Of a stretch of 64,000 nt of DNA, positions 47,666 to 59,830 are shown piece after piece. The stretch comes from Acorus gramineus (Eukaryota; Streptophyta; Magnoliopsida; Acorales; Acoraceae). Every line of letters begins with the position of its first letter. Position 1 is the stretch's first letter. The stretch lies in NCBI GenBank assembly GCA_030737835.1, contig CM060856.1:18517116-18581115 (forward strand), in the 5' to 3' direction. The translations under genes and the position numbers were made by a program. Below the pieces are notes generated by a model that did no database searches, was not told where the DNA came from, and saw nothing but the letters and a program-made list of their open reading frames with translations.

Positions 47666-49407
47666 TAAATATATATATATATAAGTAATGGATAATATGT
47701 TTTATATATGAAATACAATGTTACCACAAACAAATACATCAACACCTTCATTCATAATATATTTTATCGTCTGTTTTTTTAGTATGGGTAATCTAGGATT
47801 GTTGATGAACTGATATTCCCTTAATTTACTAGTAAATCCTTGCATTTAACATTTTGTTATATTTCACCCATTTCTCACCAGTAAATCACCAATGTCTAAC
47901 ATTCTATAATTGTTCAGTGGCATAACCAAAATTTTAAAATATATGTACGGAAAATGTTAGACCCAGTCACATTCACTAACCAAAACTCAGACCTCTCATG
48001 TTTTTAATTTTTTAAAAATAGTAAACATCATCTAATGAGGTATATACTTTGATAAAAAGTATATATCGCTCCATTTCGAGTTGAATGAACTCATTTTTAG
48101 TAAGTGTAAGAAAATATTTAATGTGATATATACAACATCTAGCGAGGTAAATGCTTCGCTGGATTTATAATGTAGTATATAATACTATGTTTTGGACTGA
48201 GAAATAAACTTAGTGTAACAGCACTCTATATGTAATTATGGCATATTCACTGACACATGGATCATGGGTTTGACAAATACATCAATTATATGAAATGATA
48301 TATATGTAAACTAATATATAAAATAAATTTGTAAATCATATTTTGTTTTAGAATCACATAATTTAGAATTTAGATACATATGATTGTCCATAATGGTTTT
48401 AAGACATGAATATTCTAACAATAATCTTCGAAATTGGAATTAAGCCCTTTAGAATCATTATTAAATTTTCAAGTGACCTCAAAAAGATATAATGCAGTTT
48501 CACTTTAATTCAAGTCATCATGTTTTAACATGAAATATAACATGTCATATTTATATAGGATGATGACAGAAATGAAAAATAGATAAAACATACCATGTCA
48601 AAGGCAGAATACTTTAAAAACATCTCAGTAATGTCATTCAATTGCATTATTAATAAGTATAGTGTCTTCCTAAAATCACATATGAGAAACAAATTGAGTC
48701 GTCCAAGCTTTAAGAGACCACTAAACATGATTTAATGACTGTAGTTATGTCTTCCTAAAATCACATATGAGAAACAAATTGAGTCGTCCAAGCTTTAAGA
48801 GACCACTAAACATGATTTAATGACTGTAGTACCCACTTATACCATTGTCTCTCGCTAATAGCCACCTAAATTCTTCAATCAGATCGTGGAAATAATTTAA
48901 ATAATCTATCCTTTAACATTAAAAATAAATACAGCAAAGAAGAAAAAAATCCTGACCTTAAAAAATTCCTGACTAAGAATTTTTTATACCATACGAGACA
49001 AACGTAAGCATATGTAAGTATATTTATTCTTAACTAAAATTATAAAATAAAATAGCATCAAATATATACTCAACATTTTTTTGGCTATTAAATAAAAAAG
49101 CAAACAAAATAAAAGAAAAATAGAGGAGAAGCGGATTGGCTTCCCTTTCAAATTCTCAACGATCTTCTTTGTGTGATTGGTATATATTTATTAAAATAAA
49201 ATGAAAAATGTAGAAACATATAAGAACACAAAAGCAAAAGAAATTATTTTTACATATAAATATCAATTAAACACAATTTACCTCCACTTTTGATTGGTCA
49301 TTATCGCATTTTAGATGACAGAGACAATTCATTGTAGAAAACCAATCAACATAAAGTCTAAAAAGATCAAAATACAAGCATGATTTACATAACAATAATG
49401 TTATTTA
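47666..49407. other. AT-rich DNA, no gene recognised
   Basis: Only short frames occur. Features are an (AT)n run near 47668-47682 and the 85-bp tandem duplication listed separately. It may be Helitron body. Confidence 0.5.
48664..48830. repeat. 85-bp tandem duplication
   Basis: The stretch GTCTTCCTAAAATCACATAT... occurs at 48664-48748 and again at 48749-48830 with no visible difference, so the duplication is recent. Confidence 0.9.
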
Positions 49408-49639
49408 GACCCCAACTCATAGGCCCCAACACAGGCTCTATGAGGTGACAATAAGACATTATCGATTATGCCCTTTACTTGATAACTACCTTAAAATGTG
49501 TGTGACTGTTTTGATGTATCCCTATGATTGTGGAGTATTATCAATTCTGAAAATTCTGTATTTCTTCACCATTAATTCATTCGAAGATCAACGCAGCAAT
49601 TCTAATCGATGATTGAAATCATAACCAATTTTTGTTTAT

Positions 49640-49910
49640 GATTGAAATCAACGCAGCAAGTTGGAGGGGGAGGAGGAGAGGGTGAGGAGCTTGCGGAGGA
49701 GGATGGCGGACATGGCGTGGAGCTCGGTGGAGGGCGAGGCGGTGAGGGTGCGGGAGAGGGAGAGGGAGAGGTGGTCCCGGTGGGAATCGTGGCAGAGATT
49801 GTAGAGGGAATCGGCGCGCGAGCATTGCTCGTTGGAGGTCAACGCGAGGTGGCTCAAAAGGTCTAGAAGTGGGAGGGGTCGGGTCCCATCAGGAGCGCCG
49901 CCTCAGATGA
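49640..49910 (-). pseudogene. Importin-5/RanBP6-like N-terminal fragment
   Basis: On the minus strand, 49857 down to about 49680 encodes LSHLALTSNEQCSRADSLYN, then a stretch ending AMSAILLRKLLT. This matches the N-terminal first HEAT-repeat region of plant importin beta-3/importin-5 type karyopherins, where the family has SNEQRS-A-LFNLC and RAMSAILLRKQLTR. Just upstream, GPDPSHF in another frame matches the family's GPDPAPF, so a frame break separates them. The similarity stops after LLRKLLT. The intact protein carries cargo into the nucleus with Ran; this piece is less than a tenth of it and lacks everything else. It lies between imperfect direct repeats inside a TIR-bounded element, which suggests transposon capture. 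Confidence 0.75.
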
Positions 49911-50384
49911 CGGAGAAGTCAAGGATGTCTGATCGAGAAGGATTTGTTAGGGCGGGAGCAGATTTTCTATTTTTAATCCTCCATTTCTTCACCATTAATT
50001 AGATTATGATAATCGATCAACAACATTAACCGATGATTGAATTTCGAAATCGATTTTGTTTATGAAGAACACGTAGGAGCGGATCGGAAATTATACTTTT
50101 GAGGTTTTGGAAGGTACGGAAGTTGTTTTTTTTTTCGATTTGAATATCACATCAATGTCTCTCCAATCAGGTTTGACATTATTGAATTGGTAATCGAATT
50201 GTGTTTTGTTTTTTGTTTTAAATATTTAAACATGAATTTTTTTAATGGATTGAATGCCATTTACCACAGTTTTGATTTATTTTTGTCTCAATATCTAAAT
50301 GTAACACTAGATACTATTACATTTTATATGTGATAGTTTATTTGATGCTACTGCTACATTGTTGATAACGTAAATAATCATTTT

Positions 50385-50590
50385 TCAAATCTGTGTCACA
50401 TTTGTAAATGTAACAGTCAATGTAAATATATATTTTTGTTACATTCGTAAATGTAACATTCAATCGCATACACATAATGATTTTATTTGTTACATTTGTA
50501 AATGTAATAGTCAATCGCATACATGTAATGATTTATACATTTGTAAATGTAACAGTCAACTATAGATGTATTGTTGTGGAAGTGTTACAT
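50385..50590. repeat. Palindromic minisatellite, TTACATTTGTAAATGTAA type
   Basis: Near-palindromic TTACATTYGTAAATGTAA recurs about four times with spacers containing GTCAATCGCATACA and AATGATTTATT; unit length is about 60-65 bp. Looser GTTACATT/AATGTAAC motifs continue to about 50960. Confidence 0.75.
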
Positions 50591-51365
50591 TTTTTACATT
50601 ACAATCTAAATAGTCATTGAAGAACAAATTTTTTATTTGCTTTTACAGAGGAGTCTGCTATATTGAAGTTATTGTTACATTTATACAGCACAATTATACA
50701 ATCATAAGATTGTTATATTTATATTTATACAACACTGTTACATTCTGTAACAGTTATAATCACATAAATGTAACAAAACCAAAACAACTAATTGTTGCAT
50801 TTATTATTAAAGTTCATAAATGTTTCAACTCATATACTGTTTTTTGTTACATTCATATATAAATGTAACAAAATGAAACATTTACCAGTACATATTACAT
50901 TGGTTCCACAAATTTAAAAATGAATCATCTCTTTAATTGTTTGTTACATTTATTGAAGGAATAAACTAAAAATTTAACATTTTTGTGTATCATGCAATAA
51001 AAAAAATTGGAACATTTTTTTTTTTTTGTGTTATTTAGGTAATTTTAGTGTAATTTAGGTAAGTTTTGGTGTAATTTTGACGAAAAACAATTTTGGTGTA
51101 ATTTAGGTAAGTTTTGGTGTAACTGAAATAGAAAATTCATAGGAATTTCAAAATTCAAATTTTGAAATAGACAAATTTTAGAGTAACTGAAATTAATGTG
51201 AAAGATTAATATAAGAAAAAAGGGGGATTTGGGTTAATGAGATATATTTTTAATGAAGGGCATATCTGTATTTTGCTATTTTACCCATTTTCAAAAGTCA
51301 ACAAACTAACCAATAAGGTGATGACATCTCATGGAGCTTGTGAGTGGGGCCTATAACTTGGGGCC

Positions 51366-52061
51366 TATATATCATCACTGTTCACGTAATATTCAATGGA
51401 TAAACAAAAAACTCATGTAACATAGTCCCAATTAAGATAGAAGCATGAAAAATTTTGAAGGAAGAATTACCATTAGTTTGATCTTGAGGTCAAGACTTGA
51501 TCCACCTTTCACGTTTGAAGAGGAAAAACAATAAGTAATCATATAAAAAATGAAGGATTGCATATTTATTGAAATGAAAATAGTAACAGAAATCCAGCAA
51601 CATTCATAATTGATAAGGTCACCATATCGGAAAAATAAATTTATAGTGAGATTATACATAAAAATTTATCAACAATTAATATAAATCCAAACACAAACCA
51701 AATCCATAGAAAAAAAACCTTCAAATAACATATTTGATACCAAAAAAAAAAGGTTCTTGAGAGAGACCAAATGTATTTACAATAATCTTCTAAATTGGTA
51801 TCATGGTGTTATTTGTCAAGAAGCAAGCCACTGGTGATCTTCATATACTGAATAAACGGTTGCTGATATGGGATTCTCATGTCATTCATTCTTATCTCTT
51901 TATTTGTTATGGTTTGTTTTTTATCATCTCAATTGATAATAAATAATATTTGAATTGGTGGATTAAATTGAAAGAATAATTTGATTATTTCATTCAATCC
52001 GGATCAAGGCGATCTTGATTGAATGTGGCATTTCACTTTATTTGTTCAAAATAATTCATTC
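51366..52061. other. AT-rich spacer, nothing recognised
   Basis: I see no coding, repeat or RNA signal beyond short A-runs. Confidence 0.5.
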
Positions 52062-54239
52062 AGGTACTATTTAGTTCGTGTCATTTTTTTTAATGGAATT
52101 ACTTTACCAGAAATCAGTTTACCAGGAACTATTTTACCAGGAATTTTTATTTTGGTTCGTTAGTGGATTTCTTCAAAGAATCATTTTCAAGTGTTTGGTT
52201 CGTACATAGAAAATAATAAGGAATTTAATTTAAATGTCTAAAATACCCTTACTATTATATATATACTTGCATAATTTATTTCATTACCCATATCACAATA
52301 AAAAAAAAAGAGTATTGTTTTTATAAATATTTAATGAATGCAAATAAATAAAATAACCAATTATATAATTAAACATATAATAATAGTAATATTCCTAAAT
52401 CAGTTGAATATTATGAACTCCTCTAAAAACTAAATAACCAATTTTATTAGTTACGGATTCAGAGGTATTACTTTAGGCTTAAACCCACATCACACATCAT
52501 ATATTATACCAATTATAATAATATAAAAACCCATCTACAAAAATAAAAAATAAATTTAAAAACATAGATTAATATCTAATACACAATTAATATTTTTCAT
52601 ATCAATATAAAAATTATAACATAATTTATTAGTTAAAAGATCAATATATAAACCCATTATATGGGTGGTTAGTAAAAAAAGAAAGAAAAAAAGAAGAGGA
52701 GGCTATTTATTTTAGAAAGGATATACATAATAATTTCATTAATTTGTAAAGCATATAATAGTAATTTAAGTAGGATTACTGATGGAATTTAAGATTATCA
52801 CCATAAAGAGTGGAGATCTGATTCCAGCATATTTTCCCATATGCGTGAATTTTAATTCCAGTGGGGCCCACAATTATCATCAAGATTATCACTAACCAAA
52901 CATTGAATTTTATACACTTTACTGTTAATCTCACGTAGAATCAAATTACATCCTAAAATGACACAAACTAAACGGAGTCTTAATACATTGTGTGGATTGT
53001 TTAATTGAGTGATACGTGTAATCCTAAAAAAATGGGATTTGGGTAAACCCAATCACCACAAAAGAGAATATCATTTTTAATTTATTTATCCAGTATTTTA
53101 ATTTTTAAAATGGAAAACCAATTATTTTAGCTATCTATTTATATTTAATTTTAATCAAAATTATTATTTTTTATTATCATCCTTTTTTATCTATCATATG
53201 TATTCTAATTTAAAAATAAAAAATAAATTATATATTGTTTCAATCTATTCATGTTAAATCTTGATATACATGTGTCCTAAACGTAAAAGATGTAACTATA
53301 ATATTAACATGAATAACACAATATAGAAGAAATATTTATTAATATTAAACCATCCAAAAATCTCATTCCATTTAATATATAGAGTAATAAATTTGTGTAC
53401 CATATAATATATATTGTATTATAATATCATTAAAAAAATTTTAGAGCATATTTAAAAAATTTAATAAAATGTAAAATCACTCTCAAATAAAAGTTATTTC
53501 TTATATTAATATTATTTTTTAATTAAATGATGATTATAAAAGTTTTTAAATATGATTAGAAAGCTTAAAAGTTACATAAAGGTATGTTTGTCTTTTTAGT
53601 TTCCAAAATTGTAAAATAATTTTTTTTTGTATAATTTTAAAAAGTGATTTATTTTGATATATCTAACTTTTAGAAGATTTTTTTGAATATTTTTCGAATC
53701 ACAAATTCCACCAGTAATCTTAAATTAGATTACTATTCTACTCTTTGTAAATTATCTACATCATTTCTAAAATAAATTGCCTGCTCTTTTTTTTTTTACC
53801 CACCATTTACATATTCATTTTGATTTTTTAAGTAAGAAACTCTATTATAATTGGTATATGTGATGTGAAAATCTTGACTGTCTATTAGTTATTGATTTGT
53901 AATTTTTAATTTAGTTTTTATTTTTATAGATGGGTTTATATATTATTATAATTGGTATAATAATTTTTATTTATTTACATTAGTTAAATATTTATAAAAA
54001 ATTACTTTTTTTTAGAATTCTAATATGAGTAAATAAATAAATTTTGCAAGTAATGGTATTTTAGACATTTAAACCAAATTCCTTATCATTTTCTATGTGT
54101 GAACCAAACACTGGAAAGTGATTATTTGGAGAAATCCATTAGCGAACTAAACAGTTTGATGGAATCTTGATTCTTGGTAAAATAATTCTTAGTAAAATAA
54201 TTCCACAATAAAAAAAATTAATATGAATCAAATGGCCTA
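52062..54239. mobile_element. Large foldback element with arms over 500 bp
   Basis: The sequence from 52063 rightward to about 52800 is matched in inverted orientation by 54239 leftward to about 53690. Shared landmarks, left/right: GGATTTCTTCAAAGAATCA/TGATTATTTGGAGAAATCC, AAATGTCTAAAATACC/GGTATTTTAGACATTT, TATTATACCAATTATAATAA/TTATTATAATTGGTATAATA, and CTATTTATTTTAGAAA/TTTCTAAAATAAATTG. A third copy of the terminal motif (TTTAGTTTGTGTCATTTTA on the minus strand) lies at 52958-52978, so the left part alone also looks like a 0.92-kb MITE. Flanks TCA and TAA resemble but do not prove a PIF/Harbinger TWA duplication. No transposase is present. Confidence 0.7.
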
Positions 54240-55128
54240 AGAAATAATACTCTAGCACACCAATTTTTTTGGGACAATGAGATGGTCCTCATTTATTCTT
54301 ATCAGCCTTCTCCAAATTCATTTCTTGAACCTGTTCAATCTACTGACCACTCAGTTCAATTTCCCCACATAGGGCCTTCTCCAAACCCAACAATTGAATA
54401 TTGAACACCAAACAAAAATGCAACATTTGAATATTACCCTTACTTATTTTTCAATACCAGTAGTTTTACTTTTTTTTAAATATATATTTCTCTAATAAAG
54501 TATAAGACGCTTGATGTAGCATGCAAGATCATAGATTGTTTGATTGACATTGAGAACTACCAGATTTACAATTTTAATAATTTTTTAGTTTGTTAGGATT
54601 TCTTTTTTTTATTTTTAGAAAATGAATTTAAATATAAATTTGAATTTTAAATTTGAATTTAAATTTAGATTTAGTTGTGATTTGAAAGATTTAGAGATTT
54701 GTTGATATCATAGTTGACTCTGTTCTATAAATAGCTTTGTAATCACAAAATTAAGAAGAAGAAGATTTGGTTAATAGAATTTATTTATTTTTTCTATTGT
54801 ATTTTGTTATCCTAGGAGGATTAACAACTACATAGATTTTTAATAGACTCGTTGAAGTGTCCTACTATTCTTCGTAAATCAACAGCGTCATTGGAGCCTG
54901 TAGACCTTGCATCCCTGATGATTGATCAGGTCAACAGAAGAGCATAGTCCTATGCTGCATCAATGCTATTGTACTCAATTCTTTTTACAGTCTAAAATGT
55001 AGTCTTATAAGAATTGTTAGAATCCAGTGAAGCATATGTTGAATAGATTATAATAAGTTGGAGATTTTGAGAGACTTAAAACATAATCTCACATTGGAAA
55101 TGGAAAAAGAATTTTCTAGCTTATATTG
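54240..55128. other. AT-rich spacer with a possible short LTR
   Basis: At 54591-54884 a TGTTAGGATTTC...ATCAACA stretch with TATAAATAG near 54724 looks like a 294-bp copia-type LTR, but flanking 5-mers do not match and no primer site follows. Nothing coding is seen. Confidence 0.3.
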
Positions 55129-58100
55129 TGTTATATATGTGTCACTTTTAACCTGTTGGTAACCGTTAGAGCGTCCTGGCAGTTTTAAAAATTTTTAGGG
55201 TTTTTGGTCGGAACCGCATAATTTCAGACTGTTAGCTATCGTCTGAGCTAGAGGACTCCGATTGGAAATCTGACTGCATATTTGGTGTCCTGGTGCCATT
55301 TCTGACCTCCCACGAAAATTTCATCGAATTCTGGCATCGTTTGCAAAAATTTCGCAGTTCCGGGGCGTATCCGGGTTTTAAGTGACTTGTTATAAAAGGA
55401 AATCAAATAAAACAAAAATCACTATTCATCGTCTCTCCCGACGTGATCTCTCTCTCCTCTCCTCCGTTTTTCTTCCGTTTGAGCCCCCTCCACCCCTCGA
55501 AATCGAAAACCCAAAGCACGGGAAGTGTAGATCGGGTCCCGATCTACGCTCCGGTGTCTTCAAATCCGAATTCCGACGACTCTAGCCACTCCGTCCCCCT
55601 CTCTTTGTCCTCTGATTTGGTCCATTTTGAGGGCCGTGGTAGATCGGGGCGAAAGAGAGCCGTTGTGAAAGGTTTCGGCGCGCGGAGAGCGTCCGGACTT
55701 CGCTCCCCTCGGTAAGGTCCTTTCCTTCACTTTTCTTGCATAGATGTATGCTAGGAGTGTGGATTTGTGTATGAGGGGTGGTCGGCGGCTGTGGGAGGCT
55801 GTCGGGGGTGGTTGGAGGTGGTCGGAAGTGGTCGGCGGCCGTGGGAGGGGCGGTTGGAGGTGCTCGGGCTGCAGGGGGTGTTCTCGGGCAGCAGGCAGAG
55901 CAGCAGCAGCGCCAGGTCGGGTGCGCGCGGGCAGGCGCGCGTGCGTGCGCGGGCGCGCGTACGCGCGGCGTGCGCGCGGGCCTGGTGCAGGGTGCTGGTC
56001 GTGCTGGGCGAGCAGAAGCTGGTGCTGGGCGAGCAGAGGCTGCTGCGCGAGGTGGCGCGCGTGGAGCAGGTCGCGCGGGTGGTGCTGCGCGAGGTGGCGC
56101 GCGTGGAGCAGGTGCGCGCGGAGGTGCTGGCCGAGGTGCTGGACGCGCGAGGTGCTGGCGAGGGGCTGGCCGAGGTGCTGGCCGGGTGCTGGGGCGCGCG
56201 CGGAGGAGGCGCGGGGCAAGGAGCCGTGCGCGAGGCGTGCGCGAGGCGTGCGCGAGGTGCGGCGAGGTGCGTGCGAGGTGCGCGCGAGGTGCGGCGAGGT
56301 GGCGGAGGTGCGCGCGGGGTGCGCGCGAGGCGGGGCACTGCGTGCGGGGGCGCGCGGGGTGCTCGCGGACCGGCGCGAGGCGTGCGGGGCCCGCGGTGGC
56401 GCGTCCGGGCGGTGGCCGACCGTGCGGGTGGTTGCCGGGGGCCGTGCGGGTGGTTGTCGAGGCCGCGGGTAGTTGTTGGGGAGGTGTTGGATGCTTGTTG
56501 TGGGTTTTGGGGTGTTTATTTATGTATTTAATGATAATTGTGGATTAATACTTACCAAATAATACCTGTCTTGCAGATCTCGACAGACGGTCGCGCGTCG
56601 ACCCAGATACTGGTGAGTGGGACAATCCAACCCAGTCGAGAGGTGTTATACGCACTTGGGCGTATACCGACCTCTCCTGGGGCGTCTTGGATGAATATTA
56701 ACCTGCAATAATATGTATCCACGATTGTATAATTTATGTGTAGAATGCATGCTTCCCTAGTCTTTGCATGTTAGGGACTTGCCCCTTAGGATATGCATAT
56801 GAGCCTTGCAGCATGTCCCCTGTTTACATGCTAGGAAACCCGGCCTATGCATGCGTCCTACTAGTTTTATTTATTAAATTAAATACTAGTATCTGTTGAA
56901 TTGCATGTTATAGTGATTATTTTAGGGGAGGGGCCTTGCGAGGACAGCGGTGAGACCCGGGTTAGGGTACACCGTGTTCCTTGTTTGGTTGTCGGAGCGT
57001 CCTATAACGGGAACTCACGCTGCCCTCCCGAGTTGCTTTCCCCCAAGAATATTTCACCATGTTATAACCTTATGCATGTTCCCCGCATCGTAGTTATGCG
57101 CCCTGGTGGGTTCTGAGGAATTCAGAACGTTAGAGTTGTATGTTTGGTATGATTATTAGCATGAGTAGTGAATATTATAGGGGAGGGACCTTGCGAGGAC
57201 AGCGGTGAGACCCGTGTTAGGGTACTCCGTGTTCCTTGTTTGGTTGTCGGGGTACCCTGTATCGGGAACTCACGCCGCCCTCCCGAGTTTCTTTCCCCCA
57301 GTGGTATTCCAACACTGCTTTTGATTGTACTGTTTCCCCGCATCTTGGTTATGCGCGCTGGAGGAACTCTGAAGAGTTCATGACATTTGAGTTGGAGAGA
57401 TGCGTTGTCGGCGGATCCGAGTGGATCATATGCGATGGATAGGCTGTTCTGTTGCCCTGCGTTGGATCCTTTAGAGACTACCTCGGCGTTAGACAGGTTG
57501 TCCCGTGCAGGGGCTCCCACTAGTAGGCGCCTCCTGGTTTGATGAAGGACTGTGCTGAACATGGGAGTGGCCAAACAACCGCGGAGTGAGGAGAGACTAT
57601 CGGTGGACCAAGGGTGACCAACAGCCTAGTCAGTCCCAAAATCCTATGTCACCCGTGGTAGGGTGAGGGTGAGGGTGTAGTGGGTTGTCGATGAGCGACC
57701 TACTGGTTGTGAATGTTTATCAGTCCCAAAATCCTATGTCACCTTTGGAAAGGTGAGGGTGAGGGTGTAGTGGGTTGGCGATAAGCGACCTGCTGGTTTG
57801 TTTATGGATGTTTGTTAGTCCCAACATCCTGAGTCCCCTGTTGAGGGGTAAGGGTGAGGGTATGATCTGGGTTATGGAAATTGTGGATTAGAATGGATTA
57901 ATATGTTGTGGTCAATATTGTCTGTGATGCATGGGTTGTGCCATTCACTGAGCGTGTGGCTCACCCCTCGCATATGTTTTTCCCCAGTTGCCACTGAGCT
58001 GGAGCCGGAGCAGCAGTTGGAGCTTTCCGAGGGATTCCTTCAGTAGCGGAGCAGCGCTACGTCCGCGAGTGCCAGAGGCTATCAGCATCCCTTTTCTTGG

Positions 58101-58381
58101 CTGTATGTATTGTATTTCGTGCTGAGCACGTTTGTATATGTTCAGTTATATTTGTGTATATTGGCTCTCACAGGACGTATGATTGTGTATCGAGTCTGTA
58201 GAATGTTTATTTACAGACTCAGTCTTTTGCTTCCGCATTAGGTGTATATATCATGTCAGCTTCTTGTCGTTGTGTGTCATTCTGTTTATTGTGTATGATA
58301 TATATTGTTGACCTCCTGTGTAGTTCTGATATGATATATACATTTGCCGCGTCCCGGGGTTGGCCGCCCTGGGGCGTGACA
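55129..58381 (+). mobile_element. 5' LTR of element C
   Basis: This 3.25-kb LTR runs from TGTTATATATG to GGGGCGTGACA, six bases before the primer site. It carries the palindrome GTAGATCGGG-T-CCCGATCTAC (55527-55547), TATAAAAGG near 55391, donor GGTAAGG near 55712, GC-rich tract 55860-56460, 36-nt block 56577-56612, two GGGGCCTTGCGAGG-type boxes (56934 and 57188), G-rich units 57650-57870 and the TGAGC hairpin near 57948. The 5' flank is TATTG; the partner flank is outside the window. Confidence 0.92.
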
Positions 58382-58386
58382 AAAGT

Positions 58387-58398
58387 TGGTATCAGAGC
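58387..58398 (+). other. Primer binding site of element C, initiator tRNA-Met type
   Basis: TGGTATCAGAGC follows the LTR by five bases, as in element A, and matches the initiator methionine tRNA 3' end. Confidence 0.95.
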
Positions 58399-58500
58399 CT
58401 GGTCCTGTCAGAGCCAATAGTCTTCCTTTCGTAGAAGTGAGTCCTAGGATTTCGAGATGAGTATTCTGATCCTAGTGTCTGGTTTTCTTAGGGTGCTGAT

Positions 58501-59830
58501 ATGCCTCCTCGCAGAGGACGGCGCGGACGAGGTCCCTCTCGGTCTTTGGAGGTTTCCGGACCTACCAGAGACGAGGATGCTACCGGAGAGCCCTTGACGC
58601 AGGAGCCACCTGCTTGGGAGCGTGCTTTCGCTCGGTTGGCAGATTTGGTGGAGACACAGACGCGGATGTGGCAGAGCAGGCTAGAGAGATTCAGGAGCTG
58701 AGGGCGGCCCGCGAGGCAGTTCCGCCGGTCCCCTTGGTGGTAGATCCGCCTGTGGTACCCGATGTACCCCCAGTTCCTGTGGCAGTTCCGGCAGTAGGAG
58801 TTGAGGATCCCCTGGAAAGGGAGGAGGAGCTAGAGGCGGCAGCGCGAGTGCAGCAGAGCGGCCTCAACGCCTTTCTAAAGCTCCATCCTCCCGAGTTTCA
58901 TGGGCAGTCGGCAGATCCTCTTGCGCCAGAGCGTTGGTTGAGGGAGGTGGATGTGATCTTCGCGGCCATGCTTTGCACCGATCGCCAGCGAGTCGCCTGG
59001 CCACCTTCATGCTGAAGGGTGACGCCGCCGAGTGGTGGGCTACCCGAGTGGTGGACATTCCAGAGGGAGTGGAGCAGCTTTCTTGGGCGGGATTCCGGAG
59101 GTACTTCTTGGATGAGTACTTCCCGTTCTCGTCGCGACAGCTAGTGGAGCGGGAGTTCGAGCAGCTGACTCAGGGCACCATGTCCGTCGCTGACTACTCT
59201 GCGCGCTTCACGAGTCTGTCCAGATTTGCTCCAGCCTTGGTGACGGATGAGGTCACGAGGTGCCGGCGATTCGAGCTGGGTCTCAGCAGCGCTATCCGGG
59301 TGCATGTCACTGCCCACGCTTTCACGAGGTACTCCGACGTAGTGTCTCGGGCGAAGACCGTCGAGAGAGACCTCGGGATTCAAGTGCGGGCTCCGACCCC
59401 TTCTTCAGATCAGGGTCCTTCCGGGAGTCGGGACCAGGGGCAGCGCAAGAGGAAGAGGCCCCGCTTCGAGCAGTCAGCGGCTGCCTCTCCTCCAGCAGAT
59501 GCGGTGCCAGTATGGGATCCGGCGCCCATTGCAGCAGTGCCCATCCAGTCCTGGCAGCCGGAGAAGCGGCGCTGTTTTCATTGTCAGCGCATCGGGCATA
59601 TCAGATACAATTGCCCAGATGCTGACCGACCCCGAGTGCCACCTCAGCAGCCGCCGTTCTTGCAGCAGCAGCTTCCGCGCCAGCAGCAGCCAGTGCAGCC
59701 AGTGCAGCCGGCGAGGCGTGCTCCTGTTCCTCAGCCGCGGTTGGTTCAAGGCAGAGTTGCAGCGCTTACGGCCGAGGAGGCGCAGCCTTCGGGTGTCATG
59801 GTTCGAGGTATCATCTTGTGTTCCCAGCTT
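58501..59830 (+). pseudogene. gag: gag region of element C (fossil)
   Basis: The region starts at ATG 58501 (MPPRRGRRGRG), like element A. Capsid-like parts LKLHPPEFHGQ (near 58877) and YFLDEYFPFS (near 59101) and a CCHC knuckle CFHCQRIGHIRYNC (59571-59612) are visible, followed by a shorter Gln/Pro tail than in A. It has about two breaks. After GIILCSQLSS the frame runs into DNA unrelated to pol, at the same point as in element B. Gag is the only long protein region left in this derivative. Confidence 0.85.

Larger units (their letters stand above)
49408..51365. mobile_element. TIR-bounded element carrying a host gene fragment (Pack-type candidate)
   Basis: Left arm 49408-49466 and right arm 51308-51365 are diverged inverted copies of about 55 bp (left GACCCCAACTCATAGGCCCC; right, read inward, GGCCCCAAGTTATAGGCCCC). 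The interior holds the importin-5-like fragment, imperfect direct repeats around it (49560-49645 and 49983-50065, sharing TTTCTTCACCATTAATT), and palindromic TTACATTTGTAAATGTAA repeats. No clear target duplication is seen (TTATTTA left, TATATAT right), so the superfamily is not assigned. Confidence 0.5.

Noticed and set aside
48525-48728. Minus-strand frame of 67 codons
   Set aside because: It overlaps the 85-bp tandem duplication, is hydrophobic and AT-driven, and has no recognised domain.
54591-54884. Possible 294-bp copia-type LTR
   Set aside because: TG..CA ends and a TATA-like box are present, but flanking 5-mers differ and no primer site or partner LTR is seen.
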